From contig JAEWPH010000155.1 in assembly GCA_023460715.1 (NCBI GenBank), positions 1 through 40,246 of the forward strand: a DNA stretch of 40,246 bases, written 5' to 3'. Positions 26,323-33,538 of this stretch are shown in pieces (positions within the stretch are counted from its first letter, which is position 1; each line of letters starts with the position of its first letter). The DNA comes from Pseudomonadota bacterium (GTDB taxonomy: Bacteria > Pseudomonadota > Gammaproteobacteria > Burkholderiales > Burkholderiaceae_C). Below the pieces are notes generated by a model. The model saw only the letters and a program-made list of their open reading frames with translations, was not told the DNA's origin and did no database searches. The translations under genes were made by a program, and so were the position numbers.

Positions 26323-26695
26323 GGTCAATCCTTTCCAGTACCGGACCTTGCTTTTGCAGCGTGTGCTGCCTTGCGTGATCCGTTGAAATGGATTGTGAAT
26401 TTGGGCCAAACAAAAATTAAGTCGGGGTTCGGCAATGCGTGGCGTCTGGTCGCGGTGACGGCTGTGTAGGAATTTGCCTTACAAGCCTGTCCGGGAGCGC
26501 CGTCGCTATTCAACTTCCCGGGCGGGGCTTCCCTCTGAAACCCCGTCAGTGCGCGATCCAGGCGCTGTACCCGGGGTTTCCGTGCCGTTGGGCAGGCCGG
26601 AATAGAGCCCTCGACTTTTACATTTCCACCAGGCCCCGACAGGCTGGAAAGAAGGCGAAAAACGGGGCTCATGCCGAAATTTCCACGCCGCATAT
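26323..26695 (-). promoter_or_regulatory. Upstream region of flhDC with TGTA-N11-TACA inverted repeat
   Basis: No gene is supported here. At 26465-26483 the sequence TGTAGGAATTTGCCTTACA forms an inverted repeat (TGTA and TACA ends, inner G and C also pairing), 143 bases before flhD. It resembles NarL/RcsB/BvgA-type sites (TAGGAA half-sites); flhDC is a known target of RcsB in enterics, and the Bordetella flagellar master operon is Bvg-repressed. A promoter cannot be fixed by eye. Confidence 0.4.
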
Positions 26696-26791
26696 GTGCT
26701 ATGGATTTGTTAGCACGATGCCGCACACTGGTGCGGCGCAGGGGCTGCAGGGCGTGCAGCCCATGAAAAAACGGGCCGCAGCCCGTTTTTT
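26696..26791 (+). ncRNA. Candidate small RNA or structured leader: four consecutive stem-loops
   Basis: Four adjacent perfect inverted repeats occur: GTGCTA/TAGCAC (26696-26701, 26711-26716), CCGCAC/GTGCGG (26721-26726, 26731-26736), GGGCTGCA/TGCAGCCC (26742-26749, 26755-26762), and the terminator AAAAAACGGGC/GCCCGTTTTTT (26766-26776, 26781-26791). On the plus strand the series ends in a proper T-run, as an sRNA would. On the minus strand the first three would be the far-upstream part of the flhDC region, beyond the bfr terminator. No ORF explains them. No clear plus-strand promoter was identified. Confidence 0.35.
26766..26791. terminator. Bidirectional intrinsic terminator downstream of bfr
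   Basis: AAAAAACGGGC (26766-26776) and GCCCGTTTTTT (26781-26791) pair over 11 bases with loop CGCA, with T-runs on both strands. It lies 81 bases past the bfr stop and would end bfr on the minus strand. Confidence 0.85.
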
Positions 26792-26872
26792 CTTTCTTTT
26801 GTGGTGACCTGTTTCCGGTCTTCGTGGAGCGCTCTCTCGTGAGGGATCTACCAGGCGTGCCGTGGGCGCCGC

Positions 26873-27349
26873 TCAGTCCTCGTCGCCCATTTGCGACTGC
26901 AGGTAGTTCTGCACGCCCACCTGGCCGATCAGAGCGATCTGCGTTTCCAGGAAGTCGATGTGCTCTTCCGTATCGTCCAGGATGCCCTGCAGCAGATCGC
27001 GCGAGACATAGTCCAGCACCTTCTCGCAGTGGGCGATGCCGGCCTTGATGGTGGCCTGGGCGCCGAGTTCGGAGCGCAGGTCGCATTCCAGGATCTCCGG
27101 GACGTCTTCTCCGACCTGCAGCTTCGCCAGATCCTGCAGATTGGGCAGGCCGTCCAGCATGAAGATGCGGTCCATGATCTTGTCGGCGTGCTTCATCTCG
27201 CCGATGGACTCGTCGTACTCCTTCTTGGCCAGCTTGTCGAAGCCCCAGTGCTTGAGCATCCGGTAATGCAGGAAATACTGGTTGATGGCCGTGAGTTCGT
27301 TCTTGAGCTGGGCCTGCAGATGGGCAATGACCTGATCGTCGCCTTTCAT
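26873..27349 (-). CDS. bfr: Bacterioferritin
   Basis: The 158-residue product is a ferritin-like four-helix subunit of the 24-mer heme-containing iron store. The di-iron ligands and the heme Met fall at canonical positions: E18 (LKNELTAINQYFLH), E51 and H54 in IGEMKHADKIMDRI, with M52 as heme ligand, and the later Glu/His of DDTEEHIDFLETQ. The family ending (GVQNYLQSQM) is present. The ATG at 27349 has ACAGGAG upstream and gives the canonical MKGDDQVIAHL start; a frame to 27409 is an artefact. It is divergent from ahpC, which links iron storage and peroxide defence. Confidence 0.96.
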   Translation of the reverse strand: MKGDDQVIAHLQAQLKNELTAINQYFLHYRMLKHWGFDKLAKKEYDESIGEMKHADKIMDRIFMLDGLPNLQDLAKLQVGEDVPEILECDLRSELGAQATIKAGIAHCEKVLDYVSRDLLQGILDDTEEHIDFLETQIALIGQVGVQNYLQSQMGDED

Positions 27350-27517
27350 GGGGCTCTCCTGTAGTGTGTGGTTGGCCGCATTGTTCCTGATGCAGGTCAT
27401 GCCCGGCAAGCCAAGTCCCCGTCCATGCGGTCTGCGTGCGTGTGATGCTGAGTCGCGTTCTTGTTTGAAGCCTGCTCCGCGCCATGCAAAGGGTTACGGA
27501 TCGCAGTGCGGTTTTGA

Positions 27518-27583
27518 ATAGTCTGGGTCAATTGAAATCATGTGTTCAATTAATTGGATTGATGGCGGGAATGGGCCTAGACT
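27518..27583 (+). promoter_or_regulatory. ahpC promoter with palindrome and OxyR-like spacing
   Basis: A -35 TTGGAT (27554-27559) and -10 TAGACT (27578-27583) are separated by 18 bases. Upstream lies a perfect inverted repeat AATTGAA (27530-27536) / TTCAATT (27545-27551). The series ATAG-N7-CAAT-N7-ATGT-N7-TAAT (27518-27554) keeps the 7-base spacing of OxyR sites, though the later tetranucleotides match poorly. The position directly against the -35 suits an activator. The region is clearly A+T rich compared with its surroundings. Confidence 0.5.
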
Positions 27584-27625
27584 TCAGTCTTGTCTTTCAG
27601 TCCAACCCTCACCAAGGAACCAGCA

Positions 27626-28201
27626 ATGTCCCTGATCAATACCCAAGTCCAGCCTTTCAAGACCGAAGCTTTCGTGAACCGCAACGGCAAGGGTGAGTTC
27701 ATCACCGTGACCGAAGAGAGCCTGAAGGGCAAGTGGTCGGTGCTGATCTTCATGCCTGCAGCCTTCACGTTCAACTGCCCCACCGAGATCGAAGACGCGG
27801 CCGACAACTACGCCGAATTCCAGAAGGCCGGTGCCGAGGTCTACATCGTGACCACCGACACGCACTTCTCGCACAAGGTGTGGCACGAAACGTCCGACGC
27901 CGTGGGCAAGGCCAAGTTCCCCCTGGTCGGCGACCCGACGCACCAACTGACCAACGCCTTCGGCGTGCACATCCCTGAAGAAGGCCTGGCACTGCGCGGC
28001 ACCTTCGTGATCAACCCCGATGGCGTGATCAAGACCCTGGAAATCCACTCCAACGAAATCGCCCGCGACGTGTCGGAAACCCTGCGCAAGCTGAAGGCTG
28101 CCCAGTTCACCGCCGCCAACCCTGGCCAGGTGTGCCCCGCCAAGTGGAAGGAAGGCGCCAAGACGCTGACGCCCTCCCTGGATCTGGTCGGCAAGATCTA
28201 A
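27626..28201 (+). CDS. ahpC: Alkyl hydroperoxide reductase subunit C (2-Cys peroxiredoxin)
   Basis: The 191-residue peroxiredoxin reduces organic hydroperoxides and H2O2. Peroxidatic C51 is in FMPAAFTFNCPTEIED and resolving C170 in NPGQVCPAKWKEG, with the typical C-terminal tail. The usual PADFTFVCPTE is altered to PAAFTFNCPTE, conserving Pro, Thr and Cys. The ATG at 27626 gives the canonical MSLINTQVQPF start. It is followed by two strong hairpins and then ahpF. Confidence 0.97.
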   Translation: MSLINTQVQPFKTEAFVNRNGKGEFITVTEESLKGKWSVLIFMPAAFTFNCPTEIEDAADNYAEFQKAGAEVYIVTTDTHFSHKVWHETSDAVGKAKFPLVGDPTHQLTNAFGVHIPEEGLALRGTFVINPDGVIKTLEIHSNEIARDVSETLRKLKAAQFTAANPGQVCPAKWKEGAKTLTPSLDLVGKI

Positions 28202-28220
28202 GCTCCGCGTTCTCGCAGAG

Positions 28221-28287
28221 CAGGGCGCCCCGGCGCCCTGGGCCGGACCAACGCATGGCGTGCGCGCCATGCCGTCCGGCTTTTTTT
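28221..28287 (+). terminator. Palindrome plus strong intrinsic terminator between ahpC and ahpF
   Basis: A perfect palindromic hairpin CAGGGCGCC (28221-28229) / GGCGCCCTG (28232-28240) is followed by a long composite stem: GCCGGAC (28242-28248) / GTCCGGC (28274-28280) enclosing GCATGGCG (28253-28260) / CGCCATGC (28265-28272), and then seven T (28281-28287). This should end most ahpC transcripts, so ahpF would be expressed by read-through or its own promoter. Confidence 0.85.
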
Positions 28288-28375
28288 CGCCCGTTCGCCC
28301 CCATTTGTCATGGCGCAGTGCCTGCTCCTGGCGCCGCCTGTCAGATACATAACTCGAATCTACAAGGACACCACC

Positions 28376-29944
28376 ATGCTCGACGACCAACTCAAATCCC
28401 AACTTTCCGCCTATCTGGAGCGCGTGACCCAGTCGTTCGAGATCGTGGCATCGCTGGACGGCAGCGAAACCTCCGACCAGACGCGCGAGCTGCTGGAAAC
28501 CATCCAGTCCCTGCGCAGCGACAAGATCACCCTGCGCACCGATGGCGACGACGCCCGCAAGCCCTCGTTCACGCTGCAGCGCGCCGGCACCCAGACGCAG
28601 CTGCGCTTTGCCGGCCTGCCGCTGGGCCATGAATTCACCTCGCTCGTGCTGGCGCTGCTGTGGACCGGCGGCCATCCGCCCAAGGTCGAGCAGGACGTGA
28701 TCGAGCAGGTGCAGGCCCTCGACGGCGACTTCGGCTTCGAGGTCTACATGAGCCTGACCTGCCACAACTGCCCGGACGTGGTGCAGGCCCTGTCGCTCAT
28801 GGCCATCCTCAACCCCAAGATCCGCACCACCGTGATCGAAGGCGGCGCCTTCCAGCAGGAAGTGACCGACCGCGAGATCATGGCCGTGCCCATGGTGTTC
28901 CTGAACGGCCAGGTGTTCGGCTCCGGCCGCATGACCATTGAAGAGATCGTCGGCAAGCTCGACACCGGCGCAGCCCAGCGCGAAGCCGCCAAGCTGTCGG
29001 CCAAGGAAGCGTTCGACGTGCTGATCGTCGGCGGTGGCCCGGCCGGCGCTGCGGCCGCTGTGTACGCCGCCCGCAAGGGCATCCGCACGGGCATCGCGGC
29101 CGAGCGCTTCGGCGGCCAGGTGAACGACACGCTGGACATCGAGAACTACATCTCGGTCAGCAAGACCGACGGCCCGAAGTTCGCCGCCGCGCTGGAGCAG
29201 CACGTGCGCGACTATGAAGTCGACCTGATGAACCTGCAGCGCGCCAAGTCGCTCAAGCCCGCTGCCACGGAAGGCGGCCTGATCGAGATCGAACTGGAGA
29301 ACGGCGGCACGCTGCAGTCCCGCTCGGTGATCATTTCCACCGGCGCGCGCTGGCGCAACATGAACGTGCCGGGCGAGGAGCAGTACCGCACCAAGGGTGT
29401 GACCTACTGCCCGCACTGCGACGGCCCCTTGTTCAAGGGCAAGCGCGTGGCGGTGATCGGCGGCGGCAACTCCGGCGTGGAAGCGGCCATCGACCTGGCC
29501 GGCGTGGTGGCCCATGTCACGGTGCTCGAGTTCGCGGGCGAGCTGAAGGCCGATGCCGTGCTGCAGCGCAAGCTGCGCAGCCTGCCCAACGTGGACGTGA
29601 TCCTCAACGCGCAGACCACCGAGGTGAAGGGCGATGGCAACCGCGTGACCGGCCTGAGCTACAAGGACCGCACGACCGACGAGCACCATGTGCTGGCACT
29701 GGAAGGCATCTTCGTGCAGATCGGCCTGCTGCCCAACACCGACTGGCTCAAGGGCACGGTGGAGCTGTCGCGCTTCGGCGAGATCGTGGTGGACTCCCAT
29801 GGCCGCACCAGCGTGCCGGGCGTGTTCGCGGCGGGCGACTGCACCACGGTGCCGTACAAGCAGATCATCATCGCCGCGGGCGAGGGTGCGAAGGCCGCGC
29901 TGGGCGCGTTCGACCACCTGATCCGTACGTCCGCACCGGCCTGA
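28376..29944 (+). CDS. ahpF: Alkyl hydroperoxide reductase subunit F (NADH:AhpC disulfide reductase)
   Basis: The 522-residue flavoprotein passes electrons from NADH to AhpC. Residues 1-200 form the double-thioredoxin domain with C129 and C132 (LTCHNCPDV), followed by the thioredoxin-reductase-like part with FAD motif [18 protein letters not shown]345 and C348 ([10 protein letters not shown]), the NADH motif [15 protein letters not shown] and the C-terminal [20 protein letters not shown]. Cysteine numbering equals that of E. coli AhpF. The start at 28376 gives the standard [11 protein letters not shown]-terminus. Confidence 0.97.
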   Translation: MLDDQLKSQLSAYLERVTQSFEIVASLDGSETSDQTRELLETIQSLRSDKITLRTDGDDARKPSFTLQRAGTQTQLRFAGLPLGHEFTSLVLALLWTGGHPPKVEQDVIEQVQALDGDFGFEVYMSLTCHNCPDVVQALSLMAILNPKIRTTVIEGGAFQQEVTDREIMAVPMVFLNGQVFGSGRMTIEEIVGKLDTGAAQREAAKLSAKEAFDVLIVGGGPAGAAAAVYAARKGIRTGIAAERFGGQVNDTLDIENYISVSKTDGPKFAAALEQHVRDYEVDLMNLQRAKSLKPAATEGGLIEIELENGGTLQSRSVIISTGARWRNMNVPGEEQYRTKGVTYCPHCDGPLFKGKRVAVIGGGNSGVEAAIDLAGVVAHVTVLEFAGELKADAVLQRKLRSLPNVDVILNAQTTEVKGDGNRVTGLSYKDRTTDEHHVLALEGIFVQIGLLPNTDWLKGTVELSRFGEIVVDSHGRTSVPGVFAAGDCTTVPYKQIIIAAGEGAKAALGAFDHLIRTSAPA

Positions 29945-29980
29945 GGGCCAGGCTGCGAGGCCTTGCCGCTCTGCGCCCTG

Positions 29981-30013
29981 AGGGAGCGCCCTGAAAAGGG
30001 CGCTCCCTTTTTT
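29981..30013 (+). terminator. Intrinsic terminator of ahpF
   Basis: AGGGAGCGCCCT (29981-29992) and AGGGCGCTCCCT (29997-30008) form a perfect 12-bp stem with loop GAAA, followed by TTTTTT. Confidence 0.92.
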
Positions 30014-30058
30014 CTTACACGCGCGCCCTTCGCGCCCGGGAATGGGCCTGCCTGTATT

Positions 30059-30078
30059 GATAACGATTCTCATATACT
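30059..30078 (+). promoter_or_regulatory. Fur-box-like operator overlapping a TATACT -10
   Basis: GATAACGATTCTCATATAC (30059-30077) matches the 19-base Fur consensus GATAATGATAATCATTATC at about 13 positions, including GATAA, GAT and TCAT. TATACT (30073-30078) is a plausible -10 within it. It lies after the ahpF terminator and 150 bases before the 30229 gene, so it should control that gene. Confidence 0.6.
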
Positions 30079-30228
30079 GGCGTCATCTGCCAGCCAAGGG
30101 CGGACCGCTGACACGGCGGTACGACCTGGAGCCAGCCTGGATACCGACCGCGGTCCGGTACGGCGCGGCCTCTCGGGGGGCGCATCACCGCCGCCGATCT
30201 CAGCCATTCCTTTTCCAGGAGCGCATCC

Positions 30229-30573
30229 ATGTCCACGAACCCTGCCCCGTCCTCTGCCGATACCGAGGAATACAGCCTGCCCTGCGCCGAGGCGCTGCTG
30301 GCCGGCACCCTGGCGTTGATGACCGGGTATGCGCAAGGCAGCAGCGACAGCCACCGCGACGCCATGGGCCGCAAGATCGTCGCCAACCTGCAGAACCTGT
30401 CGCAGCTCGACGCCCTGACGCCGCACTTCCGCACCATGCTCTGGAACCTGCAGGTGCGCTGGGCCACGCAGGCCGTCAAGCAGGCAGCGGCGCAGGAAGA
30501 CGAGGAGGTGCGTGCGCAGCCCGCGGACCCTGGCCGGGCCCTGTGGCACGCCGCGCCCGAGTCGCTGCAATGA
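30229..30573 (+). CDS. Hypothetical protein, 114 aa, behind a Fur-box-like site
   Basis: The ATG at 30229 is preceded by CAGGAG at 30218-30223. The product is soluble and mostly helical: EEYSLPCAEALLAGTLALMT, a polar stretch with SDSHRDAMGRKIVANLQNLS, PHFRTMLWNLQVRWATQAVK, and an acidic tail. It contains one Cys (in LPCAEALL) and has no signal peptide or membrane helix. I do not recognise the family. Its setting, a Fur-like operator upstream and bfr/ahpCF nearby, suggests a role in iron starvation or iron-peroxide homeostasis, but that is context only. Confidence 0.75.
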   Translation: MSTNPAPSSADTEEYSLPCAEALLAGTLALMTGYAQGSSDSHRDAMGRKIVANLQNLSQLDALTPHFRTMLWNLQVRWATQAVKQAAAQEDEEVRAQPADPGRALWHAAPESLQ

Positions 30574-30876
30574 CGGTGGCCCGAGGCGGGCGCGGCGCGA
30601 CGGGGCCGGCGCCAATGCAGTCGTCGTCCCCATCGCAGAAGACAGGCCCGCTGCTGCCGTACCCCGGTGCCCGGGCAGGTGCCACGGTGGCGGTGCGCGG
30701 CGTTCGCCGCTGGCGCGCGCTGTGCGCATGCTGCCCACCGAGCAGCGTCGACGCCGGGGCTGGCCACGCTCCTCCGCCCGCTGGCTGAGAGGTCTGGGCC
30801 GAATTGCCGGCCGCACGCGCCATCCGGGCGTCGTTGTCTGTGTCGCGGTCTCTCTGAACAGCGGCGCGCCGATCCG
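30574..30876. other. Non-coding gap between convergent 114-aa gene and DUF2798 gene
   Basis: No supported gene or strong terminator is visible in these 303 bases. Overlapping frames on both strands are Arg/Ala/Pro-rich and lack ribosome sites. Confidence 0.4.
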
Positions 30877-31182
30877 CTACAGATGCACGGTCGCCGCCAC
30901 CAGCCGGCCCACCACGGGGCGCACCAGCATCACGCAGCCGAAGGCCACCGGCATGGCCAGGGCATAGGCCTTGAGCACACGCTGCAGGTAGCCGGCGTCG
31001 ATGCCGCCGCTTGCACCTACGATCACGCAGCACATCAGGAAGGCCATGATGCCGGCCATGTAGAAGGCGAACACGACGGGCGCGAAGCGCCGGTGCAGCT
31101 TGCGCGGCAGGCGTCCTATGCGGGGTGGGGCCGCATCGGCGGGCAAGGGCGTGGCTGCGGCGGAGGGGGGCACAGAGGTCAT
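30877..31182 (-). CDS. DUF2798 family small membrane protein
   Basis: The 101-residue product has a Pro/Ala-rich N-terminal stretch, a basic segment (IGRLPRKLHRRFAP), and two hydrophobic helices, VVFAFYMAGIMAFLMCCVIV and YALAMPVAFGCVMLVRPVVG, the two-helix hairpin typical of DUF2798. Family function is unknown. It is divergent from a LysR regulator across a 187-bp gap containing a palindromic site, a common pairing, so it is probably the regulator's target. Start at 31182; the ribosome site is weak. Confidence 0.82.
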   Translation of the reverse strand: MTSVPPSAAATPLPADAAPPRIGRLPRKLHRRFAPVVFAFYMAGIMAFLMCCVIVGASGGIDAGYLQRVLKAYALAMPVAFGCVMLVRPVVGRLVAATVHL

Positions 31183-31320
31183 GCGATGGGGCGGGCCGGA
31201 TGGCGCAGAAGGGTTGGGAGGGGCGGCCGGCGGGCTGGCGGAAGATCTGCTGCAGCAAGGTCGGCAAGACCCGCACTGTACGCAGCACGGCCGCCGCCCG
31301 GTAGCCGCAGGCGCCTTACG

Positions 31321-31352
31321 GCAATCGAAAGCTATAGTTACGAATCGATTGC
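31321..31352. promoter_or_regulatory. Palindromic operator candidate for the divergent LysR regulator
   Basis: GCAATCG (31321-31327) and CGATTGC (31346-31352) are perfect 7-base arms separated by 18 bases, 18 bases before the LysR ATG. The intervening AAAGCTATAGTTACGAAT is unusually A+T rich. The position suits both autoregulation and control of the DUF2798 gene. Confidence 0.55.
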
Positions 31353-31369
31353 CTGATCATTCCAGTCTC

Positions 31370-32344
31370 ATGCCGAATCTGCGCGCCATCGAAACCTTCG
31401 TGAAGACGCTGGAGGGCGGCAGCATCGCGTCCGCCGCACGCCAGCTCGGAATGAGCCCGGCCGCTGCCAGCCAGCACATCGCCCGGCTGGAGCGCGAACT
31501 GGGCACGCGCCTCATCACGCGCACCACGCGCTCCCTGGCGCTGACCGAGGCCGGCGAGCGGTACCTGGCGCGTGTCGCGCCGGTGCTGCAGCAGCTGGAG
31601 CAGGCGCAGTCCGATGTCTCGCAGCTGCACGGCGCACTGCAAGGCCGCCTGCGCGTGGCCTGCATGGCGGCCTTCGGGCGGCACGTGATGGCGCCGCTGC
31701 TGCCGGCGTTTGCGGCGCGGCATCCGCAGCTCAACCTCGATCTGCTGGTCGTCGACCGGCAGGTGGACGTGCTCAAGGAAGACGTGGACGTCAGCGTGCG
31801 CTACCGCGACGTGCTGGAGCCGGGCATGACGGTACGCCCTCTGGCGGCGGTGCCGCGCATCCTCTGCGCCGCGCCGGCCTACCTGCAGGCGCACGGCCGG
31901 CCCGAGACCGCGCAGGACCTGCTCGACCACGCCTGCCTGCTCTACCGCCGCGAGGCGGATGGGCGCTTCATGCGCTGGCCCTTCACGCGCGACGGCCAGC
32001 GGGTGGACCCGGCGCTGCGCGTGGCCGCCATCGGCACCGACGTCGACACCCTGGCTGAGATGGCCGCGGCCGGGGCGGGCATCGTGTGGCTCGGCGCCTT
32101 CATCGCGCACCGCTACGTGCGCGAGGGCCTGCTGGAGCCGCTGCGCCTGCGGCCCGCGCGGCGCTGGCAGCTACAGTTCGACGCAGAGGCCACGCTCGAT
32201 TTCTTCGCCTGCTTCCGCGACCGCCAGTACGTGCCCGCCAAGGTGCGGGCCTTCGTCGACTACCTGGTGGAGGTGCTGCCGCAGCAGCCGCATCTGCGGT
32301 GGGACGCCGGGACTTCCGGCGCCGCTGAGATTCAAAAACAATAG
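31370..32344 (+). CDS. LysR-family transcriptional regulator divergent from DUF2798 gene
   Basis: The 324-residue LTTR has its helix-turn-helix within residues 1-60 (GSIASAARQLGMSPAAASQH, LGTRLITRTTRSLALTEAG) and an effector domain starting GRLRVACMAAFGRHVMAPLL. The domain contains VDVSVRYRDVLEPGM, typical of the CrgA/AaeR-like LTTR subgroup. The ATG at 31370 is the start consistent with family alignment; a frame reaching back to 31100 crosses the operator. The last residues (EIQKQ) and the stop are encoded by sequence resembling the intergenic repeat family. Effector unknown. Confidence 0.9.
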   Translation: MPNLRAIETFVKTLEGGSIASAARQLGMSPAAASQHIARLERELGTRLITRTTRSLALTEAGERYLARVAPVLQQLEQAQSDVSQLHGALQGRLRVACMAAFGRHVMAPLLPAFAARHPQLNLDLLVVDRQVDVLKEDVDVSVRYRDVLEPGMTVRPLAAVPRILCAAPAYLQAHGRPETAQDLLDHACLLYRREADGRFMRWPFTRDGQRVDPALRVAAIGTDVDTLAEMAAAGAGIVWLGAFIAHRYVREGLLEPLRLRPARRWQLQFDAEATLDFFACFRDRQYVPAKVRAFVDYLVEVLPQQPHLRWDAGTSGAAEIQKQ

Positions 32345-32430
32345 CGTGTTGCGCTTTTCAGATAAGCGATTGGAATATTTTTCATTCCCAATCCCTTGAT
32401 GGGAAAGCGCATCCAGCTATCGTTTTGATA
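32331..32430. repeat. Degraded intergenic repeat R5 at the LysR 3' end
   Basis: TTCAAAAACAATAGC, then TTGCGCTTTTCAGATAAGCG, then an A+T-rich segment, then CCAGCTATCGTTTTGATA. The words match the repeat family in inverted orientation (GCTATTG, GCGCTT, AGCTAT), but order and stem are imperfect. The LysR stop TAG (32342-32344) falls within it. Confidence 0.45.
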
Positions 32431-32462
32431 ACGCCCGCCGCGCGCAGTGGCGCGGGCCAGGC

Positions 32463-33284
32463 TCAGTACATCAGCCGTTCGGGCCGCACTTCCTGCAGGA
32501 TGGTCGTGGCGATCTCTTCGATGCTCTTGGTGGTGGTGGACAGCCAGCGGATGCCCGAGCGCCGCATCATCGCCTCGGCCTCGGCCACCTCGTGGCGGCA
32601 GTTGGCCAGGTCGGCGTACTTGGAGTTGGGCCGGCGCTCGTTGCGGATCTGGGAGAGCCGCTCCGGCAGGATGGTCAGCCCGAAGATCTTCTTGCGGTGC
32701 GGCACCAGGGCCGGCGGCAGCTGCTTGCGCTCGAAGTCCTCGGGAATCAGCGGATAGTTGGCCACCTTCAGGCCGCACTGCATGGCTAGGTACAGGCTGG
32801 TGGGCGTCTTGCCCGAGCGCGACACGCCCACCAGGATCACATCGGCGCCGTCCAGGTCGCGGTGGCTCTGGCCGTCGTCGTGGTCCAGGCTGAAGTTGAT
32901 GGCGTCGATGCGGTCCGTGTACTCCTTGCTCAGGCTCACGTCCGAGAAGCGGCCCACGCGGTGCAGCGACTTCACACCCAGTTCGGTCTCCAGCGGGCGG
33001 ATGAAGGTTCCGAACATGTCCAGCAGCATGCCGCGGCAACCCTCCTGGATGATGCGCAGCACGCTCATGTTGACCAGCGTGGTGAAGACGATGGGCTTCT
33101 TGCCCTCCAGCTCGGCCGTGTGGTTGATCTGGCGCACCACCTGGTGGGCCTTGTCCTCGGTGTCGATGAAGGGCAGGCGCACATGGCGCGGCTTCATGTC
33201 GAACTGGGCCAGGATGGCATTGCCGAAGGTCTCGGCCGTGATGCCGGTGCCGTCGGAGATGAAGAAAACGGTGCGCGTGTGCAT
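32463..33284 (-). CDS. ppsR: PEP synthase regulatory protein (bifunctional kinase/pyrophosphorylase)
   Basis: The 273-residue DUF299/PSRP-family protein inactivates PEP synthase by ADP-dependent phosphorylation of an active-site Thr and reactivates it by Pi-dependent dephosphorylation. Seen are the N-terminal [15 protein letters not shown], the P-loop GVSRSGKT at 153-160 followed by PTSLYLA, and the C-terminal [15 protein letters not shown]. The ATG at 33284 gives the normal N-terminus. It is divergent from its target ppsA, a near-universal pairing. Confidence 0.95.
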   Translation of the reverse strand: MHTRTVFFISDGTGITAETFGNAILAQFDMKPRHVRLPFIDTEDKAHQVVRQINHTAELEGKKPIVFTTLVNMSVLRIIQEGCRGMLLDMFGTFIRPLETELGVKSLHRVGRFSDVSLSKEYTDRIDAINFSLDHDDGQSHRDLDGADVILVGVSRSGKTPTSLYLAMQCGLKVANYPLIPEDFERKQLPPALVPHRKKIFGLTILPERLSQIRNERRPNSKYADLANCRHEVAEAEAMMRRSGIRWLSTTTKSIEEIATTILQEVRPERLMY

Positions 33285-33385
33285 GGAAGCGGGGCTTTCG
33301 GGCCGCAAGGCCGGGGGCGCGCCGGGTAGGACAGGGCCGGCGCAGGAACGGGGCAACAGGCCAGCACGACACCGGATCGTCCCCC

Positions 33386-33391
33386 TACAAT
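33386..33391 (+). promoter_or_regulatory. Candidate -10 (TACAAT) for ppsA
   Basis: CCTACAATGG at 33384-33393 contains TACAAT, matching five of six -10 bases. A -35 is not obvious. The ppsA leader would be about 140 bases. Confidence 0.3.
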
Positions 33392-33538
33392 GGCGCCCAT
33401 TATCCAAATTCTCACCATGCACCGCGGCGGCCCACAACCACAACAGCAAAGCCAGCAGCCGTGCATGGGCGCTCGTTCGACGATGGACATTCCGTCGGGC
33501 GCAGGCGCAGACCCGGTTTCAACTTCTGGAGCTTTCCC

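Noticed and set aside
26325..27485. Minus-strand frame of 386 codons covering bfr and its flank
   Set aside because: It runs in a different frame over bacterioferritin and the intergenic region and is Arg/Gly/Pro-rich with no recognisable domain.
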